Source: Streptomyces sp. NBC_00572 (GTDB taxonomy: Bacteria; Actinomycetota; Actinomycetes; Streptomycetales; Streptomycetaceae). From it: a stretch of DNA of 64,000 bases. Positions 8,041-16,659 of the stretch are shown in pieces; position 1 is the stretch's first letter; every line of letters begins with the position of its first letter. The notes beneath the pieces are model-generated. The model worked only from the letters and a program-made list of their open reading frames with translations. It had not been told where the DNA came from and made no database searches. The stretch lies in assembly GCF_026341815.1 (NCBI RefSeq), contig NZ_JAPENX010000001.1:6014001-6078000 (forward strand), given 5' to 3'. The translations under genes were made by a program, and so were the position numbers.

Positions 8041-9191
8041 TTCGGCTGCCTTCTCTCCCAGCCCTCGGCCCACAGGTCGAACCGGGCCCGCTGCTGCGGG
8101 AATTCGGCGGCGGCGTCCGCGTCGAACTCCACCCCGAGACCGGGCTCGTGGGAGACGGTGAAGCAACCGGTCTCCGGGTCGACCTCGGGCGCGCCGCGCA
8201 CGACCTTCTTGATCTCCGCGTCCGCGAAGTCGTTGAAGTGCTCCAGGATCTTGAAGTTCGGGGTACAGGCGGCGAGTTGGAGTGACGCGGCGGTGAGGAC
8301 CGAGCCGCCGACGTTGTGCGGGGCGACGAGGACGTAGTGGGTCTCGGCGGTCGCGGCGAGCTTCCTGGCCTCCAGGATGCCGCCGATGTGCCCGACGTCG
8401 GGCTGCACGATGTCGGCCGCCTGCGACTCGAAGAGTTCCCTGAACTCGATCCGGTCGTGGATCCGTTCACCCGTCGCGATCGGCAGGTCCACCTTCTCGG
8501 CCACCTTCGCCAGGGCTCTGAGGTTCTCCGGCGGCACCGGCTCCTCCAGCCACGCCGGCCGGAACGGGGCGAGTTCGCGCGCGAGCCGGACCGCGGTCGA
8601 GGGGGAGAAGCGGCCGTGCATCTCCACCATCAGCTCGGTGTCCGGGCCGACGGCGTCCCGTACCGCCTCGATCAGGGCGACGGCCTCCCGCGACCGCTCG
8701 GCGTCCAGCTCGTAGTGACCGGTGCCGAACGGGTCGATCTTCAGCGCCCGGTAGCCGCGCGCCACGACCTCACGGGCCGCCGCGTGGTACGCCTCCGGGG
8801 TGCGCTCGGTGGTGTACCAGCCGTTGGCGTACGCCTTCACCCGGTCGGTCACCTTCCCGCCGAGCAGCTGCCAGACGGGAACGCCGAGCGCCTTGCCCTT
8901 GATGTCCCAGCAGGCCATCTCCACGACCGCGATGCCGGACATCACGATCTCCCCGGCCCGTCCGAAGTCCCCGTACTTCATGCGCCGTACGAGGTCCTCG
9001 ACGGCGAACGGATCCGAACCGGCGATGTGGTTGGCCTCCGCCTCGCGGAGGTAGCCGACGAGCGCGTCGGTGTGCCCGAGCATCCGGGTCTCGCCGACCC
9101 CGGTCAGACCCTCGTCCGTGTGGACCAGGACATAGGTCAGGTTGCGCCACGGCGTGCCGACGACATGAGTGGTGATTCCCGTGATGCGCAC
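8037..9191 (-). CDS. Mandelate racemase/enolase-superfamily sugar-acid dehydratase
   Basis: 384-aa member of the enolase superfamily, MR/galactonate-dehydratase-like subgroup. It would abstract a proton alpha to a carboxylate and dehydrate a sugar acid to a 2-keto-3-deoxy acid, with Mg2+. Visible sites: ALKIDPFG on the catalytic-lysine strand, metal ligands in VEMHGR, LEEPVPPE and ATGERIH, and the His of APHNVGG. The GTG start has GGGGAG nine bases upstream. First gene of an operon with the zinc dehydrogenase and the truncated gene; divergent from the IclR gene. It is distinct from the true DgoD at 15451, so it probably acts on another acid such as fuconate, gluconate or a uronate derivative. 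Confidence 0.87.
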   Translation of the reverse strand: MRITGITTHVVGTPWRNLTYVLVHTDEGLTGVGETRMLGHTDALVGYLREAEANHIAGSDPFAVEDLVRRMKYGDFGRAGEIVMSGIAVVEMACWDIKGKALGVPVWQLLGGKVTDRVKAYANGWYTTERTPEAYHAAAREVVARGYRALKIDPFGTGHYELDAERSREAVALIEAVRDAVGPDTELMVEMHGRFSPSTAVRLARELAPFRPAWLEEPVPPENLRALAKVAEKVDLPIATGERIHDRIEFRELFESQAADIVQPDVGHIGGILEARKLAATAETHYVLVAPHNVGGSVLTAASLQLAACTPNFKILEHFNDFADAEIKKVVRGAPEVDPETGCFTVSHEPGLGVEFDADAAAEFPQQRARFDLWAEGWERRQPK

Positions 9192-9223
9192 GGTGGTTGC
9201 TCCCCGGGGACGCGGAAGTGTTC

Positions 9224-9264
9224 TTCGAGAGGCCGAATTGTTCGAGATGCCGAATGGCGTTCGG
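9224..9264. promoter_or_regulatory. Direct repeat/palindrome in divergent dehydratase-iclR promoter
   Basis: Two 15-base direct repeats, TTCGAGAGGCCGAAT at 9224 and TTCGAGATGCCGAAT at 9241, differ at one base and start 17 bases apart. The second runs into an inverted repeat CCGAA-N5-TTCGG (9250-9264). The 244-base gap separates the divergent enolase-family gene and the IclR gene, so these are likely IclR operator sites. Inferred, not shown. Confidence 0.5.
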
Positions 9265-9435
9265 TGGATCGGCGAGACCGTAGGCAGCGGCCCGCCGGGG
9301 TGTCAATGGGAGCACGTCCACCCGGCCCGTCCACGACGAGAGCCGTTGCCGGGCGTGGGGTGCGCCGCTAGTCTCTGTTCGCGATTTCGATCGTGGTACG
9401 GAATACCGAACGGACAGAGGCGAGGTGGGGGACCC

Positions 9436-10206
9436 ATGGGACGACTCGTTCCGGCGGTGACCAGGGCATTCGACGTACTGGAGCTCTTCCTGGAGGGCGA
9501 CGGGACACTGTCCGCCCCCGAGATCACCCGCAGGCTCCAGCTGCCCCGCACGACCACCCATGAGCTGGTCACCACCCTGACCGCCCGCAACTACCTCGTA
9601 CCGGTGCCGGAACAGCCGGGCCGCTACCGGCTCGGCGTCCGTACGTACCAGCTCGGCAGCCGGTACGCGGAGCAGCTCGACCTCGCGGCCGAGGGGCACC
9701 AGGTCGCCCGCGAGGTGGCCGACACCTGCGGCGAGACCGTCCACGTGGCCGTCCTGGAGGACATGGACGTCATCTACATCGCGAAGGTCGACTCCACCCA
9801 CGCGGTGCGGATGGTCTCGGCGGCCGGACGCCGACTGCCCGCCCACTGCACGGCCGTCGGCAAGATGCTGCTCGCGACCCTCCCGGAGGCGGAGCTCGGC
9901 GAGCGCCTCGAAGGGTGCGAACTCATCGGCATGACGCCCCGCAGCATCACCGACCCGGACGCGCTGCGCGCCGCGCTCGCCGAGATCCGGATCCTCGGGG
10001 TCGCCGGCGAGCAGCAGGAGTCCAACCCCGACGTCACCTGCGTCGCCGCACCGGTGCGGGACCGCACGGGCCGGGTCGTCGCCGCCCTGTCCGTCTCGGT
10101 ACCGGTGCACCGCTGGAGCGAGGACCGCGAGAACGAACTCACGGCACTCGCGGTGAAGGGCGCGAACGAGCTGTCGGAGCGGCTGGGGTACGGGATCGTG
10201 CGCTGA
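9436..10206 (+). CDS. IclR-family transcriptional regulator
   Basis: 256-aa regulator with an N-terminal winged helix (ALTRAF-type start AVTRAFDVLELFLEG, then LSAPEITRRLQLPRTTTHEL) and a C-terminal IclR effector domain (TVHVAVLEDMDVIYIAKVDS, RRLPAHCTAVGKMLLA). I choose ATG 9436, just after a GAGGTGGGGGA ribosome-binding stretch. Divergent from the dehydratase/dehydrogenase operon and most likely its regulator, responding to a sugar acid or a pathway intermediate. Confidence 0.92.
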   Translation: MGRLVPAVTRAFDVLELFLEGDGTLSAPEITRRLQLPRTTTHELVTTLTARNYLVPVPEQPGRYRLGVRTYQLGSRYAEQLDLAAEGHQVAREVADTCGETVHVAVLEDMDVIYIAKVDSTHAVRMVSAAGRRLPAHCTAVGKMLLATLPEAELGERLEGCELIGMTPRSITDPDALRAALAEIRILGVAGEQQESNPDVTCVAAPVRDRTGRVVAALSVSVPVHRWSEDRENELTALAVKGANELSERLGYGIVR

Positions 10207-10228
10207 ACCCCGGCCCGCCCCCGCCCGG

Positions 10229-11506
10229 TCAGGCCTCCGCATCGGCGGGTCCGGCGTGTCCGCCGTCCCGTCGCTCCCGGGGCCGGCGCATCCGGCTGAC
10301 CGGGCCGAAGACCTCCCGGTCGTCGAGGAAGCCCTCCAGGGCGAACGCGGCCGCGCCCCGGGTGACCGCGTTGTGCGGCACCGCGCTGCGCCGCAGGGTC
10401 GCCGCCCGGTGCGGCAACGGCAGGGCGTGCCGCGTGACCGCCTCGTACGTGGCGGTCAGCAGACGCTCTCCCAGCAGGTCGACGACCTGGTTGCCGAGGA
10501 CGAGGGCCCGGGGGTTGAGCAGATTGACCAGATTGGCCACCGCCGCGCCCAGGTAGCGCCCGGTCCGGTCGATGACCTCGGCGGCCGTCGGATCCTCCTC
10601 GGCCGCCGCGCGCGCCAGGGCGGCGACCGTGGCCGCGTCGTCCGGCCCGGCGGCTCGCTCGTCGCCGGGGGCGAGCTCGCGCCAGGTCCGGGCGATCCCC
10701 CGGGTGCTGACGTACGCCTCCACGCACCCCCGGTTGCCGCAGGTGCAGAGCCGCCCGTCGATCGCGAGACAGGTGTGGCCCCATTCGCCCGCGCTGTTCG
10801 TGAACCCCCGGTAGAGCTGCCCGTCGACGGCGATCCCGGCGCCGACACCGGCCCGCAGGGTGAGCACCACCAGGTCGTCCACCTCCCGACCGGCGCCGAA
10901 CCACAACTCGGCCACCGTGCTGGCCCGCAGGGGGTTGTCCAGCCGGAGCGGCAGCCCGAGGCGTTCGTCGAGCAGCGCGCGGAGCGGCACCTCGTGCCAG
11001 GACCAGTAGGGGGAGAAGGCGGAGACGCCGCCCTCGTGCTCCACCATGCCGGGCACGCTGACCCCGACCCCGAGCACGCGCGCGCGGGGGACCCCGGAGA
11101 CGCGCAGCAACTCCTCGACGCACGCGGCGAGCTGCTCGACCACGTCGGCTGGACGGACGTCGTCCGGGGGGAGCGGGCGCTCGACCGAGTGCCGGACCTC
11201 CAGGGCGAGATCGAACAGCTCGGCGTGGACGGAGGTCTCGGCGATGTCGACGCCGATCAGGGCGCCCCGGTCGGCGTTGACGGCGAGCCGTGCGCGGGGC
11301 CGGCCGCCGCTGGAGTCCTCGTGGCCGGCCTCGACGAGGACGCCGGCCTCCAGGAGTTCGGAGGTCAGGTTGGCGACGGTCGCGAAGGAGAGGCCGGTCG
11401 CGGCGGCGAGGTCCTGACGGCTCATCGCACCGGACCCGGCGTAGAAGCGCCGCAGGACCTCGAAGCGGTTGAGGCGGCGAATGTCCTGGGACGTCCGCTT
11501 GATCAT
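10229..11506 (-). CDS. ROK-family transcriptional repressor (1)
   Basis: 425-aa XylR/NagC-like regulator: winged helix at the N-terminus (LNRFEVLRRFYAGSGAMSRQ, LSFATVANLTSELLEAG) fused to a ROK sugar-kinase-like domain. The ROK zinc signature is present (GEWGHTCLAIDGR, CTCGNRGCVEAYVS). GGAGGA precedes the ATG. The C-terminal tail is basic and low in complexity. It is divergent from the SMP-30 lactonase gene, so it probably represses that gene and perhaps the galactonate genes beyond it, with a sugar as inducer. Confidence 0.9.
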   Translation of the reverse strand: MIKRTSQDIRRLNRFEVLRRFYAGSGAMSRQDLAAATGLSFATVANLTSELLEAGVLVEAGHEDSSGGRPRARLAVNADRGALIGVDIAETSVHAELFDLALEVRHSVERPLPPDDVRPADVVEQLAACVEELLRVSGVPRARVLGVGVSVPGMVEHEGGVSAFSPYWSWHEVPLRALLDERLGLPLRLDNPLRASTVAELWFGAGREVDDLVVLTLRAGVGAGIAVDGQLYRGFTNSAGEWGHTCLAIDGRLCTCGNRGCVEAYVSTRGIARTWRELAPGDERAAGPDDAATVAALARAAAEEDPTAAEVIDRTGRYLGAAVANLVNLLNPRALVLGNQVVDLLGERLLTATYEAVTRHALPLPHRAATLRRSAVPHNAVTRGAAAFALEGFLDDREVFGPVSRMRRPRERRDGGHAGPADAEA

Positions 11507-11584
11507 GGGTGCTGTCCTCCGCTCGTACGGCCCGTACGCACGACCCGCTCTGACGGCCCGTACTTCGGGATCTTATTCAAAGGG

Positions 11585-11612
11585 TTGGAAGAACTGGAGG
11601 GCGGGATATTTA
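11585..11612 (+). promoter_or_regulatory. Putative promoter of the lactonase gene
   Basis: TTGGAA (11585-11590) and TATTTA (11607-11612), spaced 16 bases, in an AT-rich patch unusual for this DNA and about 90 bases upstream of the lactonase ATG. The overlapping run TTCAAAGGGTTGGAA is a possible ROK operator. Confidence 0.4.
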
Positions 11613-11701
11613 CAACCGTTAGACGAACCCGTAGTTTTTCCTTCGCCGCACCACTCCACCGCACCACTCCACTGCACCACTTCGCCGACCGAGGAGGCCA
11701 G

Positions 11702-12607
11702 ATGCAGTACCTCAGGGCCGTGCCCTGCTCCCCCCTGCCCGGACGCCTGACGGAAGGGCCCGTCTGGGACGCCCGGCGCCGGGAACTGCTCTGGGTGGAC
11801 ATACCCGACGGCCTCGTCCACCGGGCCGCCCTGACCCACGAGGACGCGACGCCGGACCTGGTCGCCGTCTCCACGATCCGCCTCGACCGCCCGGTCGGTT
11901 CGGTTCAGCCCTGCGCCTCCGGGGCCCTGCTGGCCGTGGCGGGCACGTCCTTCCTGCGGTTGGAGGAGGACCGCCCGGTCGCCGAGGCGGTCGAGCTGGC
12001 AGCGCCCCTCCTGCCCGAGGACGGCCTGCCCCGCCGGATGAACGACGCCGCCGTCGACCCCGCGGGCCGGCTCCTCGCCGGAACCATGGCGTACGACGAG
12101 AGCCCCGGCGCGGGCGCGCTCTACCGCCTCGACGGCGACGGCCTCGCCACTCTCCTGGAGTCGGTCACCATCTCCAACGGCCTCGGCTGGAGCCCCGACG
12201 GCACGCTCCTCTACTACGCCGACAGCCCGACCGGCCGGGTCGACGTCTTCGCGTACGACACGGGCACCGGCACCCTGAGCGGACGACGGCCGTTCACCGT
12301 CCTCGACCGCGGGGTGCCGGACGGGCTCACGGTGGACGCCGAGGGGCGGGTGTGGGTCGCGGTGTGGGGCGGCGGGGAGGTTCTCGCCTTCACCCCCGAA
12401 GGCGGCCTCCACGCGCGCGTGGAGGTCCCCGCCTCGCACGTGACCAGCTGCGCCTTCGCCGGACCGGACCTCGACGTCCTGGTCATCACGACGGCGACGG
12501 AGGGCCTCGACGAGGACCGCCGCCGGGCGGAGCCGGATGCGGGGCGCCTGTTCGTCTGCCGCCCGGGGGCGCGGGGCCTGCCGAGTGTTCCGTACGCCGA
12601 TCGCTGA
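11702..12607 (+). CDS. SMP-30/gluconolactonase-family sugar lactonase
   Basis: 301-aa six-bladed beta-propeller lactonase of the SMP-30/regucalcin family, expected to hydrolyse an aldonolactone such as galactono-lactone to the free acid. Metal ligands of the family are all visible: Glu in LTEGPVWD, Asn in RMNDAAVDPAG, Asn in ISNGLGWSPDG and Asp in PDGLTVDAEG. GAGGAGG lies six bases before the ATG. It links the galactose dehydrogenase and galactonate dehydratase steps encoded just downstream. Confidence 0.9.
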   Translation: MQYLRAVPCSPLPGRLTEGPVWDARRRELLWVDIPDGLVHRAALTHEDATPDLVAVSTIRLDRPVGSVQPCASGALLAVAGTSFLRLEEDRPVAEAVELAAPLLPEDGLPRRMNDAAVDPAGRLLAGTMAYDESPGAGALYRLDGDGLATLLESVTISNGLGWSPDGTLLYYADSPTGRVDVFAYDTGTGTLSGRRPFTVLDRGVPDGLTVDAEGRVWVAVWGGGEVLAFTPEGGLHARVEVPASHVTSCAFAGPDLDVLVITTATEGLDEDRRRAEPDAGRLFVCRPGARGLPSVPYADR

Positions 12608-13006
12608 CCGCTGACCCCGACCACCGATTGCTGACGGCTGACCGCCGACCTGGGGAGGCGGATGGGCCTGGCGGGGGACGGCCGGGCCCGTCGGCCGCTC
12701 GGCCTGACGGTGTCCTTCGGCGCGCCCGCCGCTGAATTGCCGGAACGTCGCGCGGCCGTCGACTCCGCGCGCTCGCGCGGGTGGAGCACGGCCGCCGGTC
12801 CGCCGCCGCAGCTCCGCCGCCGAACCTCCGGCGGACTGCCTCGCCGTAGCCCGTAGCCCGGTCGCCGCGGCCCACCTGCCCGGCGGGCTGTCAGCCACGC
12901 CCGCCTGCCCGTCCCCGGATCCCGCCCGCTCGCCTGTCGGCCGGCGGACCGTCAACCGTTCCCGCCCGCCCGTCTCCCACCCCGCACCCCTGAGGAAACA
13001 CCGGCC
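12608..13006. other. 399-base non-coding gap with short repeats
   Basis: No convincing gene. The first 45 bases after the lactonase stop are degenerate repeats of GCTGACCGC-type words, and the rest is C-rich with repeated CCCGCC words. A 64-codon open frame at 12662-12856 has arginine-rich composition like out-of-frame GC-rich DNA. The last 20 bases hold the GAGGAA ribosome-binding site of the aldolase gene. No clear promoter seen. Confidence 0.5.
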
Positions 13007-13687
13007 ATGACCACCCCTCCCACAGCGACCACACCGCCCGACGAGCGCACCCGGCCACACGCCGTCGCCCTCCGGGCCGCCCTCGCCTCCGCGCCCGTCA
13101 TCGCGATCCTTCGTTCCACCTCCGCCACCCGCTTCGCCGAAGTCACCGACACCCTCCTCGCGTCCGGCATCCGCGCCGCCGAGTTCACCCTCACCACCCC
13201 CGGCGTGCTCGACGCCCTGCGCGAGTACGCCGCCGACGCACCGCCCGGCCTCGTGCTCGGCGCCGGTACCGTGACCACGCCCGCCGAGGCGCAGGCCGCC
13301 GTCGAGGCCGGGGCGACGTACCTCATCACCCCGACCACCTCCACCGAGGTCATCGCCGAGGCGGCCCGCCTCGGCGTCCCGGTGCTCCCCGGTGCGTACA
13401 CCCCCACCGAGATCCTCACCGCCTGGAGGGCCGGGGCCACCATGGTGAAGCTGTTCCCCGCCGCCACCGGCGGACCCGAGTACCTCCGCGCGATCCGCGC
13501 CCCGCTGCCCCACGTCCCCCTGGTCCCGACCGGCGGCATCGGCGTGACCGACGCCCCCGCCTATCTGGCCGCGGGCGCCACCGCCCTGGGCATCGGCGGC
13601 CCCCTCGTCGGCGACGCCTGTGAGGGCGGCTCCCTCGCCGCCCTCGGCGAGCGCGCCGCCGCCCTCCTCGACGGAACACGCCGATGA
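13007..13687 (+). CDS. KDPG/KDPGal aldolase
   Basis: 226-aa class I aldolase of the Eda/DgoA family: cleaves 2-keto-3-deoxy-6-phospho-galactonate (or -gluconate) to pyruvate and glyceraldehyde 3-phosphate. The Schiff-base lysine is K148 in MVKLFPA and the catalytic Glu is E59 in AAEFTLTTPG. GAGTV and LPGAYTPTE are also family motifs. About 25 extra N-terminal residues precede the family core. Its stop overlaps the ATG of the kinase gene (ATGA). With the kinase, SDR and DgoD genes this makes a galactonate operon. Confidence 0.92.
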   Translation: MTTPPTATTPPDERTRPHAVALRAALASAPVIAILRSTSATRFAEVTDTLLASGIRAAEFTLTTPGVLDALREYAADAPPGLVLGAGTVTTPAEAQAAVEAGATYLITPTTSTEVIAEAARLGVPVLPGAYTPTEILTAWRAGATMVKLFPAATGGPEYLRAIRAPLPHVPLVPTGGIGVTDAPAYLAAGATALGIGGPLVGDACEGGSLAALGERAAALLDGTRR

Positions 13688-14646
13688 CGGCGACCGGACG
13701 GCGGCCCGCCCTCGTCACCCTCGGCGAGGCCATGGCGGTGGTCGCCGCGACCGAACCCGGACCGCTCGCCACCGGCGCGCCCCTCCGCCTCGGCTGGGCG
13801 GGTGCCGAGGCGACGGTCGCCATCGGCGTCAGCCGGCTCGGCCACCGGGCCGCCTGGACCGGCCGGGTCGGCGACGACGCCGCGGGCGCGATGGTCCTGG
13901 CCGGACTCCGGGCCGAGGGCGTCGACGTCTCCACCGCCGGCACGGACCCGGCCGTGCCGACCGGTCTGCTGCTCCGCGAGCGCCGCACCGCCGACCGGCT
14001 CCGCGTCAGCTACTACCGGGCCGGGCTCGCGGGCTCCCGGCTCGCCCCCGAGGACCTCGACGAGGCACAGCTGACGGGCGCGCGGATCCTTCATGTCACC
14101 GGAATCACCCCGGCGTTGAGCGGCACGGCGCGGGCCGCCGTGGAACACGCCGTCGCCCTCGCCCGCGCCGCGGGCGTCACCGTCTCCTTCGACGTCAACC
14201 ACCGCGAACGCCTCTGGAGCCGCACTGAGGCCGCCGAGGTGCTGGCCGAGCTCCTCCCGTACGCCGACATCGTCTTCGCCGGACCGGAGGAGGCCGCCCT
14301 CTTCGTACCCGAGGAGACGCCGGAGCGGATGGCCCGCGCCCTCACCCGGCTCGGCCCGGGGCAGGCCGTGCTCAAACTCGGAGCGGGGGGCGCCCTCGTA
14401 GCCACGGCGGACGGCGAACTCCACGTCCGGCCGGCCGTCCCCGTCACCGCCGTCGACCCCGTCGGCGCAGGCGACGCCTTCGTCTCCGGCTACCTCGCCG
14501 CGGCCCTCGACGGCTCCCCGGTGGAGGAACGCCTGCACCTCGCCGCACTCTGCGGTGCTTTCGCGGTCTCGGTCCCCGGCGACTGGGAAGGCCTTCCGCG
14601 CCGCGCCGAACTCGGCCTGCTCGCGGCCCAGGACATCAGTCGCTGA
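13684..14646 (+). CDS. PfkB-family 2-keto-3-deoxy sugar-acid kinase
   Basis: 320-aa ribokinase/PfkB-fold kinase, by context a 2-keto-3-deoxy-galactonate/gluconate kinase that supplies the phosphorylated substrate of the aldolase encoded just upstream. The C-terminal PfkB signature DPVGAGDAFVSGYLAA holds the catalytic base D264 and the anion hole. The N-terminal glycine-rich sugar lid (LGWAGAEATVAIGVSRLGH) and SFDVNHRERLW are typical of KDG kinases. Translationally coupled to the aldolase gene. Confidence 0.9.
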   Translation: MTATGRRPALVTLGEAMAVVAATEPGPLATGAPLRLGWAGAEATVAIGVSRLGHRAAWTGRVGDDAAGAMVLAGLRAEGVDVSTAGTDPAVPTGLLLRERRTADRLRVSYYRAGLAGSRLAPEDLDEAQLTGARILHVTGITPALSGTARAAVEHAVALARAAGVTVSFDVNHRERLWSRTEAAEVLAELLPYADIVFAGPEEAALFVPEETPERMARALTRLGPGQAVLKLGAGGALVATADGELHVRPAVPVTAVDPVGAGDAFVSGYLAAALDGSPVEERLHLAALCGAFAVSVPGDWEGLPRRAELGLLAAQDISR

Positions 14647-14701
14647 GCCGTCCGCGCCCCCCTCGATCACCTTCCGCACCAGCACTCAGGAACCCACACC
14701 C

Positions 14702-15454
14702 ATGAACCGTTTCTCCGGGCAGATCGCCGTCGTCACCGGCGCGGCCTCCGGCATCGGGGCGGCCAGTGCCGTCCGGCTCGCCGCCGAGGGCGCTGCCGTG
14801 CTCGTCTCCGACATCGCCGACGGGCCCGGCGAGACCGTCGCCGCCGCGATCCGCGCCGACGGCGGCCGCGCTGCCTACGTCCGCTGCGACGTCTCCTCCG
14901 AGGAGGACTGGACCGCCCTCCGCGCCGAGGCCCACGCCCGGTTCGGCCCGGTGAGCATCCTCCACAGCAACGCCTTCACCCACACCACGGCCGCCGCCCA
15001 CGAACTCCCCGTCGCTCTGTGGGACCGGGAGATGGCCGTCAACCTGCGGGCCCTCTACCTCGCCACCCGCACCTTCCTCGACGACCTGCGCGCCGAACGC
15101 GGCAGCCTCGTCGCCACCTCCAGCGTGCACGCCGACTTCGGCCTGCCCGGCTATCCCGCCTATGCCGCCGCGAAGGGCGGGATGTGCGCGCTCGTCCGCC
15201 AGTTCGCCGTCGAGTACGGGCCCGACGTCCGCTTCAACTCCGTGCTGCCCGGCCCGATCCTCACCGACGTCTGGAACGACGTCGACGAGGAAGGACGGCG
15301 GCTCTCCGCCGATGCCACCGCGCTCGCCCGGCTCGGCAGGCCCGAGGAGGTCGCCGCCGCCGTCGCCTTTCTCGCCTCCGCCGACGCCGCCTACATCACC
15401 GGAACCAACCTGGTCGTCGACGGCGGCTGGACCGTGAAGAAGGAGTCCAAGTGA
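14702..15454 (+). CDS. SDR-family dehydrogenase (probable sugar 1-dehydrogenase)
   Basis: 250-aa classical short-chain dehydrogenase. The NAD(P) loop is TGAASGIG, with the catalytic Tyr154 and Lys158 in GYPAYAAAKGG and a C-terminal ITGTNLVVDGGW. The position between the kinase and dgoD genes, overlapping dgoD by GTGA, argues for a pathway step, most simply D-galactose (or L-fucose) oxidation to the lactone. A keto-acid reductase cannot be excluded. A short AGGA precedes the ATG at 14702. Confidence 0.82.
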   Translation: MNRFSGQIAVVTGAASGIGAASAVRLAAEGAAVLVSDIADGPGETVAAAIRADGGRAAYVRCDVSSEEDWTALRAEAHARFGPVSILHSNAFTHTTAAAHELPVALWDREMAVNLRALYLATRTFLDDLRAERGSLVATSSVHADFGLPGYPAYAAAKGGMCALVRQFAVEYGPDVRFNSVLPGPILTDVWNDVDEEGRRLSADATALARLGRPEEVAAAVAFLASADAAYITGTNLVVDGGWTVKKESK

Positions 15455-16596
15455 AGATCACCTCCCTGCGCACCTACCTCGTCGCCCCGCGCTGGTGCTT
15501 CCTGCGCATCGACACCGACGAGGGTGTCACCGGCTGGGGCGAGCCCGTCGTCGAGGGCCGCGCCCACACCGTCGCCGCCGCCGTCGACGAGCTCTCCGAC
15601 TACCTGATCGGCCAGGACCCGATGAAGATCGAGGACCACTGGCAGGTCCTCACCAAGGGCGGCTTCTACCGTGGCGGCCCCGTCCTCTCCAGCGCTGTCG
15701 CCGGCATCGACCAGGCCCTCTGGGACATCACCGGCAAGGCCCTCGGCGTCCCCGTCTGGCAGCTGCTCGGCGGCAATGTCCGCGACCGCGCCCGCGTCTA
15801 CAGCTGGATCGGCGGTGACCGGCCCGACGAGGTCGCCTCCGAGGCCCTGGCCCGCAAGAACGAGGGCTTCACCGCGATCAAGATGAACGCCTCGGCGCAG
15901 CTGCGGCTCATCGACACCCCCGCCGCCGTCCACGGGATCGTGGACCGGGTCGCCTCGATCAGGGAGGCCGTCGGCGACGAGTTCGACATCGCCATCGACT
16001 TCCACGGGCGGCTCACCGCCCCGATGGCCCGCCGCGTCCTCCCGCTCCTGGAGCCGTACCTCCCCTTCTTCGTGGAGGAACCGGTCGTCCCGGAGATGAG
16101 CGACCACATCGGCGACATCGTCCGCTCGACCTCGATCCCCATCGCGACCGGCGAACGCCTCTACTCCCGCTGGGACTTCAAGAAGGTGCTCGACCAGGGC
16201 ATCGCGGTCGCCCAACCGGACCTCTCGCACGCCGGCGGCATCTCGGAGGTGCGCAGGATCGCCGCCATGGCGGAGGCGTACGACGTCTCCCTCGCCCCGC
16301 ACTGCCCGCTGGGTCCGATCGCGCTCGCCTCCTGCCTCCAGGTCGGCTTCGCCGCGCCGAACCTCCTGATCCAGGAGCAGAGCCTCGGCATCCACTACAA
16401 CACCGGCTCCGACCTGCTCGACTATCTGGTCGACCCCTCCGTCTTCCGGTACGAGGACGGTCACGTGGGCCTGCCCACCGGGCCGGGCCTCGGGATCGAG
16501 GTCGACGCGCAGGCCGTCGAGCGGGCCGCCGAGGTCGGCCACCGCTGGCGCAACCCGGCCTGGCGCCGCGACGACGGCTCCCTGGCGGAGTGGTAG
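15451..16596 (+). CDS. dgoD: D-galactonate dehydratase
   Basis: 381-aa enolase-superfamily enzyme converting D-galactonate to 2-keto-3-deoxy-galactonate. It aligns almost throughout with Escherichia coli DgoD from memory (e.g. DEGVTGWGEPVVEGRA, AGIDQALWDITGK, LAPHCPLGPIALASC, QEQSLGIHYN). The metal ligand and catalytic His of IDFHGR fall at D183 and H185, the E. coli numbering. Further ligands are in FVEEPV and ATGERLY. The GTG start overlaps the SDR stop and has AAGGAG six bases upstream. Last gene of the galactonate operon; a strong hairpin follows. Confidence 0.95.
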   Translation: MKITSLRTYLVAPRWCFLRIDTDEGVTGWGEPVVEGRAHTVAAAVDELSDYLIGQDPMKIEDHWQVLTKGGFYRGGPVLSSAVAGIDQALWDITGKALGVPVWQLLGGNVRDRARVYSWIGGDRPDEVASEALARKNEGFTAIKMNASAQLRLIDTPAAVHGIVDRVASIREAVGDEFDIAIDFHGRLTAPMARRVLPLLEPYLPFFVEEPVVPEMSDHIGDIVRSTSIPIATGERLYSRWDFKKVLDQGIAVAQPDLSHAGGISEVRRIAAMAEAYDVSLAPHCPLGPIALASCLQVGFAAPNLLIQEQSLGIHYNTGSDLLDYLVDPSVFRYEDGHVGLPTGPGLGIEVDAQAVERAAEVGHRWRNPAWRRDDGSLAEW

Positions 16597-16610
16597 TCAG
16601 GACGCACGGA

Positions 16611-16640
16611 AGGGGCGGGCTCGTTCACGAGTCCGCCCCT
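16611..16640. terminator. Bidirectional terminator between dgoD and galactanase gene
   Basis: Thirteen-base-pair stem (one G-T pair) closed by a TTCA loop: AGGGGCGGGCTCG, then CGAGTCCGCCCCT. It lies between the convergent dgoD and GH53 genes and can serve both. Confidence 0.75.
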
Positions 16641-16659
16641 CATCATGTGTGCGGTCGGG

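Noticed and set aside
12662..12856. 64-codon frame in the gap before the aldolase gene
   Set aside because: Composition is that of random GC-rich DNA; no ribosome-binding site and no family resemblance.
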